Below are positions 7,046 through 10,528 of a stretch of DNA of 10,528 bases, piece by piece. The notes below the pieces were generated by a model. It was not told the DNA's origin. It did no database searches and saw only the letters and a list, made by a program, of their open reading frames with translations. The stretch comes from Promethearchaeota archaeon. GTDB lineage: Archaea; Asgardarchaeota; Lokiarchaeia; Sigyniarchaeales; SOKP01. Location: positions 1 through 10,528 of the forward strand of contig JAGXNU010000057.1 of the NCBI GenBank assembly GCA_019894815.1, given 5' to 3'. The position numbers and the translations under genes are program-made. Within the stretch, counting starts at the first letter, position 1, and the number at the start of each line of letters is the position of its first letter.

Positions 7046-8146
7046 TTATTCATCTTTACTTTCGATTATTATTCTTTCATAATCTAAATTTAATAACTTC
7101 AATTCTTTTTTAGTAAAATCCGAAATTTGATTATTAATTTCAACAATTTCTTTTCTTAATTTAATGAGTGTGTCTTGAATAGTGTTTACTATTCCATCCT
7201 CATTAAATGAGATTTTTTCAATGAATTTAAGATAATTATTCTTTTTTTTTTTACCTGAATATAAGCTTCTTAATTCATTCAACTGATCTTGAATCTTATT
7301 TAATTCATATCTAGAACTTAATAAAATGGTTAATTCTTTATACCATTTCTTGTATGTATCATCTGATTTTTCAATATTATCTAAATTAAATTTATCTGAA
7401 AGTTGAATTTTTGAATCCTTTAAAAATGATATAACTTCTTTTTCTTGTTCTAGAGCTTCATCAATCTTCTTCATTCCTGGTTTAGAATTTAAAACGGGAT
7501 CAAATATCTCTATAAATTTATTGACTTTTTCAAGTAATTCTTCAAATCTTTGGTAAAATCCTTCAATTGTAATTTCAATTTTAACTGCTTGATAAATATT
7601 ACCAAATTGATCTAATATATAAAAGAGATCATTAGAAAGGGTATAGTCATGATCTCCAATTTCATAAATAAATGGATGAATAATACTGCTTTTTTCACAA
7701 CTAACACTTTTCAATCTCGTAAGTGCGAGATTGAAATTCCTTCTGGTTAAAAACTTGAATTTTTTTTTTATAATTAAGAAAAGAACATCATCAGGTATAG
7801 AAATAGTGTCGTTTTCAATTGTAATGGTTTCTTCTCCTAATTTTAGGATAAAATCTCCTTCTAATGTGTTAAACTCTCTTAAGCTTCTAATATTTTTAAA
7901 TATACATAGATCTATTATTATTTCAATAAATTCTTCATCCCAAAATTCAATTACGTTATTTTTGAATATTTCATCCAAGATTAAAACTCGTTCATAAGAT
8001 TTTATCAATTCAGAATCACTAAGATCCTTTAATAAATCATTCCGAATGATATACATATATAAGATAATATAACGCATATCTACATTATCAAGGATCCTGA
8101 TTAACAAATTTTCATCTTCTTCTATTGATAGAGACTTATGTTCCAT
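7046..8146 (-). CDS. First gene of the operon: protein with a mixed N-terminal domain and C-terminal coiled coil, function unknown
   Basis: 366 residues. Residues 1-95 are helical and acidic. Residues ~97-120 are beta-like (GDFILKLGEETITIENDTI), 121-150 are helical and basic, and 159-172 contain an IGDH motif (FIYEIGDHDYTLSN). From ~195 to the end the protein is a long Lys/Glu-rich helix set typical of coiled coil. The IGDH motif has a close match in the 543-aa protein encoded at 8894-10525. The coding sequence contains two long A tracts: 10 A at 7769-7760 and 11 A at 7252-7242, the latter coding KKKK. It also holds a perfect 11-bp inverted repeat at 7709-7736. GGTGA lies 13 bases upstream of the ATG at 8146, a rather long spacing, but no nearer alternative start fits better. 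As the promoter-proximal gene it probably sets expression of the following six. I do not recognise the family. Confidence 0.88.
   Translation of the reverse strand: MEHKSLSIEEDENLLIRILDNVDMRYIILYMYIIRNDLLKDLSDSELIKSYERVLILDEIFKNNVIEFWDEEFIEIIIDLCIFKNIRSLREFNTLEGDFILKLGEETITIENDTISIPDDVLFLIIKKKFKFLTRRNFNLALTRLKSVSCEKSSIIHPFIYEIGDHDYTLSNDLFYILDQFGNIYQAVKIEITIEGFYQRFEELLEKVNKFIEIFDPVLNSKPGMKKIDEALEQEKEVISFLKDSKIQLSDKFNLDNIEKSDDTYKKWYKELTILLSSRYELNKIQDQLNELRSLYSGKKKKNNYLKFIEKISFNEDGIVNTIQDTLIKLRKEIVEINNQISDFTKKELKLLNLDYERIIIESKDE
7709..7736. repeat. Perfect 11-bp inverted repeat with a 6-base loop, inside coding sequence
   Basis: Arms TTTCAATCTCG (7709-7719) and CGAGATTGAAA (7726-7736) are exact reverse complements around TAAGTG. 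It lies inside the first operon gene, coding for NFNLALTRLK and flanks. In the - strand transcript it would form an 11-bp stem. There is no oligo-U tract directly after it, so it does not look like a terminator. Confidence 0.9.
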
Positions 8147-8315
8147 GCCTATTGTCCACTCACCTTAATTAATCATTTCATTCAAAAATAGTAATTGTCA
8201 TAATTAAGCATTCCTAAAAAATTTTATGGTCTCCTTTAATTTCTCATTAAAAAAGCTAAATTTTTTTAGTTTTGGTTTACATATCATTATTGTAATCATT
8301 TTCACGTGAAGTTCT
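8147..8315. promoter_or_regulatory. Divergent promoter region between the seven-gene operon and elf1
   Basis: This 169-bp spacer between two divergent genes is the only sizeable non-coding stretch in the window. It holds two very AT-rich blocks usable as archaeal BRE/TATA elements. A block at 8247-8269 (AAAAAAGCTAAATTTTTTT core) would place the + strand start of transcription roughly 25 bases downstream, giving elf1 a short leader. A block at 8214-8229, read on the - strand as CCATAAAATTTTTTAG, could serve the operon with a leader of about 50 bases. The exact boxes are guesses, because AT-rich DNA makes TATA-like strings common. A GGTGA motif near 8160-8164 belongs to the first operon gene. 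Confidence 0.45.
8301..8310. promoter_or_regulatory. Perfect 10-bp palindrome in the elf1 leader
   Basis: TTCACGTGAA is a perfect palindrome ending five bases before the elf1 ATG. It includes GTGA at 8306-8309, which with the following A gives a partial Shine-Dalgarno six bases from the start codon. It could be an operator for a dimeric regulator overlapping the ribosome binding site, or simply a chance palindrome around that site. The first explanation is inference. Confidence 0.3.
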
Positions 8316-8897
8316 ATGGGAAGAAGAAAAAGAAAGCAACAATCCTACAAAAGAGTTAAGAAAGTTCCAAAGATTTTCACATGTCCAAATTGCGGTGAGA
8401 AATCTGTAAAAGTGGAAAATATTAGAAAAAGCGTGATTGCTACTGTGAAATGTGGCCATTGTGGTTTAACAAGGGATGTGCTTGTTAATTCAATATCAGA
8501 ACCTGTAGATGCGTTTGGAGATTTTATTGATATTCATTATGCTGATCAAGAATTACAAAGGTTAGAAAAAAGAATCTTTAAATTAAAAAAAGGAAATGAA
8601 TGGGGAGAATTGACTTTATCATATTCTATTTTATCTGATATATGTAGATTTAAAGCTGACGAAGCCTTAGAAGAAAAAGATAATGTGAATCTCGATGAAG
8701 TAAATAAATGGAAAATTAGAGCTGAAGAATATAAAAGGCTTGAAAAGGACGCTTTACTTCAATTAGACTCGTTAGAATTGGAAAAGGGAATTAAAACTGA
8801 CGAAGAATCTCTATTTACGGAACACGACGAAACCGATATAAAGAAGGAAAAGAAAATTGAAGATATTTTTGATGATCCAGGATTTCTAGAGTTTTAA
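8316..8897 (+). CDS. elf1: Elf1-family transcription elongation factor with an extended C-terminus
   Basis: 193 residues. The first ~76 match the Elf1 (ELOF1) family. There is a basic N-terminal tail (GRRKRKQQSYKRVKK), then a zinc ribbon with CPNC (23-26) and CGHC (46-49), then the family's hallmark EPVD-x-x-x-x-[WF]ID segment (SEPVDAFGDFID, 61-72), here with Phe in place of the usual Trp. In eukaryotes Elf1 binds elongating RNA polymerase II near the downstream DNA and aids passage through nucleosomes; archaeal homologues are presumed to bind archaeal RNA polymerase. Human ELOF1 is about 83 residues and yeast Elf1 about 145 with an acidic tail. This protein adds ~75 residues of charged helix (77-155) and a mostly acidic end (161-193, ending DDPGFLEF). 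It is the only + strand gene here, divergent from the operon and convergent with the 543-aa gene. Confidence 0.9.
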   Translation: MGRRKRKQQSYKRVKKVPKIFTCPNCGEKSVKVENIRKSVIATVKCGHCGLTRDVLVNSISEPVDAFGDFIDIHYADQELQRLEKRIFKLKKGNEWGELTLSYSILSDICRFKADEALEEKDNVNLDEVNKWKIRAEEYKRLEKDALLQLDSLELEKGIKTDEESLFTEHDETDIKKEKKIEDIFDDPGFLEF

Positions 8898-10525
8898 TAC
8901 TTCAAAATCAAATCTTTTATATGATTTGGTATATGCTTCCATAACGGCAGATTCAGAATTACTTTAAAGAGTTCCTTTTGATTTAATTGATTTTTTAGAA
9001 TGAGTTGACTCCAATTGTTAAATGCTAATTTGTTAAAGAGAATCATCAAGTTAACACCAATAGGATTATATCTTGATGTTAGAAAGCTTGCTAAATAGGC
9101 GCCAAATCTCCTAATTTGAGGATCAGCTTCTGGATAAACTGATTGAGCAAGAGATCTATGAAATAATTCATAAATAGAAAAGATTGGAATCAGTTCATCT
9201 ATATTTTTATTTACTATGTCAACATAATTCTCATCCATTACTGATAAAGAAGAAAATAAATTTAACTTTCTTAAAGCAGCATTGAATTGACGTTCTTTAA
9301 AATATAACCACATTTGAGCCATTTTATCTCTTAGGTTATCGATTTTTTCCAAAACTAAATTTTCCTCAAAAGTAATATTATTTTTTCTCTCAAAATAAGC
9401 GATATACAAAGAAAAAATGGAATCAACAGTATTTTTTTCAAATTCTTTTAAAAATTCAATGTATTTTAGTTCTTGTTTTATAGGATTATGAATTGTATGT
9501 GTATATAATGGAGTTGTCCATATCATATTCAGAAGATCTTCCATCAATTGCGCAGATTTCTCTTTCTTAATGTATTCATAGAAAATTAAATGGGATCTGG
9601 TTTTAGAACGATTTAAACGAAGAAGAATTTTATCAAAAATGCTTAATTTCTTCATTATTTCTTTTTTTTTTCTCTTACATTTTACAATTTCTTTAACTAA
9701 TATTTTTTTAAATTCCAATAAATTAAGGATATAAGCGTAAAAGTCGATGTTATATTTTTCAATTATCAAATCATTTGTAAGTAATTTAACTGAAAGAGGA
9801 GGGATCGATGTAGTAGTAGTATTTTCAATACTCATTGCATGATCTCCAATTGAATAAGAAAATGAGATATTTTCAAGAGCCGTCTCTAAATTATTAAAAG
9901 TTCCCAATAATTTAGGATCTCGAGTAAAGTATCCATGTAATAATGTATCTATTCCTTTAAATTGATTTTTCTTATATTCTGAAATAATTACGGATTCAAA
10001 TTCACCAGGATGATGCCTTTTTATATTGAATCGCTCGCTAACTATGAATAGCGCTTGGTTTGCTTTATGGCAAATATTATGAACCCATTTAAAAATTGGC
10101 TCTAATACTTTTAGTTGTTTAAGCTTATTACCATAAAAACTAGGTTTGAAATATATCGGAAATCCAAAACCTCTTGAGGTAGAAAAGATAAAATGAAATA
10201 AATTCCTTGTCTTTTCTCCTTTTAGAATTCCGGGAAATTTATAATGCAGAGCAATTCTTGGGAACATTGCTTCATATCCTAAATTCATCCAAGCTTCAAA
10301 AAGTATTATTCCATCAGGAAATTTAAAAGAGTCGCTCTTACTTGTGAAATCGTCACTTAATGTACCCAATGCTGAAGGAATGGTATGAAGCCAGTCACGA
10401 TTATCTGTTACAATTTTCATACTTTCTTTAAATCTATTCAAAATTAGAGGTTTTAATTGTTTTTGAATAGCTGTTTTTTTATAATAATAATTATTCATCA
10501 CCCTCATTAGAGATGGGATCTCCAT
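8894..10525 (-). CDS. Large protein of unknown function, start near the window edge
   Basis: 543 residues if the ATG at 10525 is used. The frame is still open to the last base, so the true start may lie outside the window; Met7 and Met10 are other options. Residues ~65-235 look mixed alpha/beta, with segments such as FPDGIILFEAW (69-79), ALFIVSERF (158-166) and FSYSIGDHAMSIEN (222-235). Residues ~250-420 are helical with a Lys/Arg-rich patch (KCKRKKKEIMKK, 282-293), and the C-terminal ~110 residues are helical. No complete catalytic motif is recognisable. The IGDH segment resembles one in the first gene of the neighbouring operon. The stop codon shares TTAA with the elf1 stop, so the genes converge with no spacer. 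I do not recognise the family. Confidence 0.85.
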   Translation of the reverse strand: MEIPSLMRVMNNYYYKKTAIQKQLKPLILNRFKESMKIVTDNRDWLHTIPSALGTLSDDFTSKSDSFKFPDGIILFEAWMNLGYEAMFPRIALHYKFPGILKGEKTRNLFHFIFSTSRGFGFPIYFKPSFYGNKLKQLKVLEPIFKWVHNICHKANQALFIVSERFNIKRHHPGEFESVIISEYKKNQFKGIDTLLHGYFTRDPKLLGTFNNLETALENISFSYSIGDHAMSIENTTTTSIPPLSVKLLTNDLIIEKYNIDFYAYILNLLEFKKILVKEIVKCKRKKKEIMKKLSIFDKILLRLNRSKTRSHLIFYEYIKKEKSAQLMEDLLNMIWTTPLYTHTIHNPIKQELKYIEFLKEFEKNTVDSIFSLYIAYFERKNNITFEENLVLEKIDNLRDKMAQMWLYFKERQFNAALRKLNLFSSLSVMDENYVDIVNKNIDELIPIFSIYELFHRSLAQSVYPEADPQIRRFGAYLASFLTSRYNPIGVNLMILFNKLAFNNWSQLILKNQLNQKELFKVILNLPLWKHIPNHIKDLILKY

Positions 10526-10528
10526 AAC

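Noticed and set aside
1..8146. The operon as a Wadjet/MukBEF-like plasmid defence system.
   Set aside because: There is no complete SMC ATPase with an N-terminal Walker A, no topoisomerase-VI-like JetD, and the ATPase present is AAA rather than ABC.
8277..8459. Small - strand open frame over the start of elf1.
   Set aside because: It lies antisense to the conserved zinc-ribbon coding sequence and has no ribosome binding site.
8894..10525. A PD-(D/E)xK nuclease in the 543-aa protein, from FPDGIILFEAW.
   Set aside because: The spacing between PD and E is very short and the expected Lys is Trp, so the motif is incomplete.
1..10528. tRNA, rRNA, CRISPR array or insertion sequence.
   Set aside because: I looked for tRNA-like cloverleaf ends, regularly spaced repeats and transposase motifs and saw none; nearly all of the window is occupied by long genes.

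Overview
The window is AT-rich (roughly 30% GC by eye) and almost fully coding. It most likely comes from an archaeon, and an Asgard (Promethearchaeota) lineage fits best. The main evidence is a + strand gene at 8316-8897 for an Elf1-family transcription elongation zinc ribbon, a family shared by eukaryotes and some archaea. Archaeal-style GGTGA Shine-Dalgarno motifs, a Lys/Ile/Asn-rich proteome and several long unrecognised proteins agree with this. The Asgard assignment is inference: no ribosomal or other phylogenetic marker is present.

Layout. Positions 1-8146 hold seven - strand genes packed as one probable operon. In transcription order they are: a 366-aa protein with a C-terminal coiled coil (8146-7046), a 319-aa protein with two zinc ribbons and an internal duplication (7043-6084), a 379-aa protein with one hydrophobic segment (6069-4930), a 433-aa helical protein with basic ends (4906-3605), a 369-aa classical-clade AAA ATPase (3577-2468), a 350-aa charged coiled-coil protein (2428-1376), and a coiled-coil protein of at least 462 aa that runs off the window (1386-1). 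Gaps between them are 2, 14, 23, 27 and 39 bases, and the last pair overlaps by 11. A 169-bp AT-rich divergent spacer (8147-8315) separates this operon from the Elf1 gene. Elf1 meets a 543-aa unrecognised - strand gene (10525-8894) tail to tail, with the two stop codons sharing one TTAA.

How the genes may work together. Only the AAA ATPase and the Elf1 protein can be placed in families with confidence. The operon reads as a multi-protein assembly with one ATP-driven remodeller, several long helical or coiled-coil partners, a duplicated zinc-ribbon adaptor and a possible membrane-associated component. No nuclease, protease, transposase, integrase, RNA gene or CRISPR array was recognised, so neither a defence role nor a housekeeping role can be claimed. 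The first gene of the operon and the 543-aa gene beyond Elf1 share an F-x-Y-x-IGDH motif. This hints that the 543-aa gene may belong to the same system. The best candidates for something undescribed are the seven-gene cassette as a unit, the duplicated zinc-ribbon protein, and the Elf1 protein with its long helical and acidic extension.
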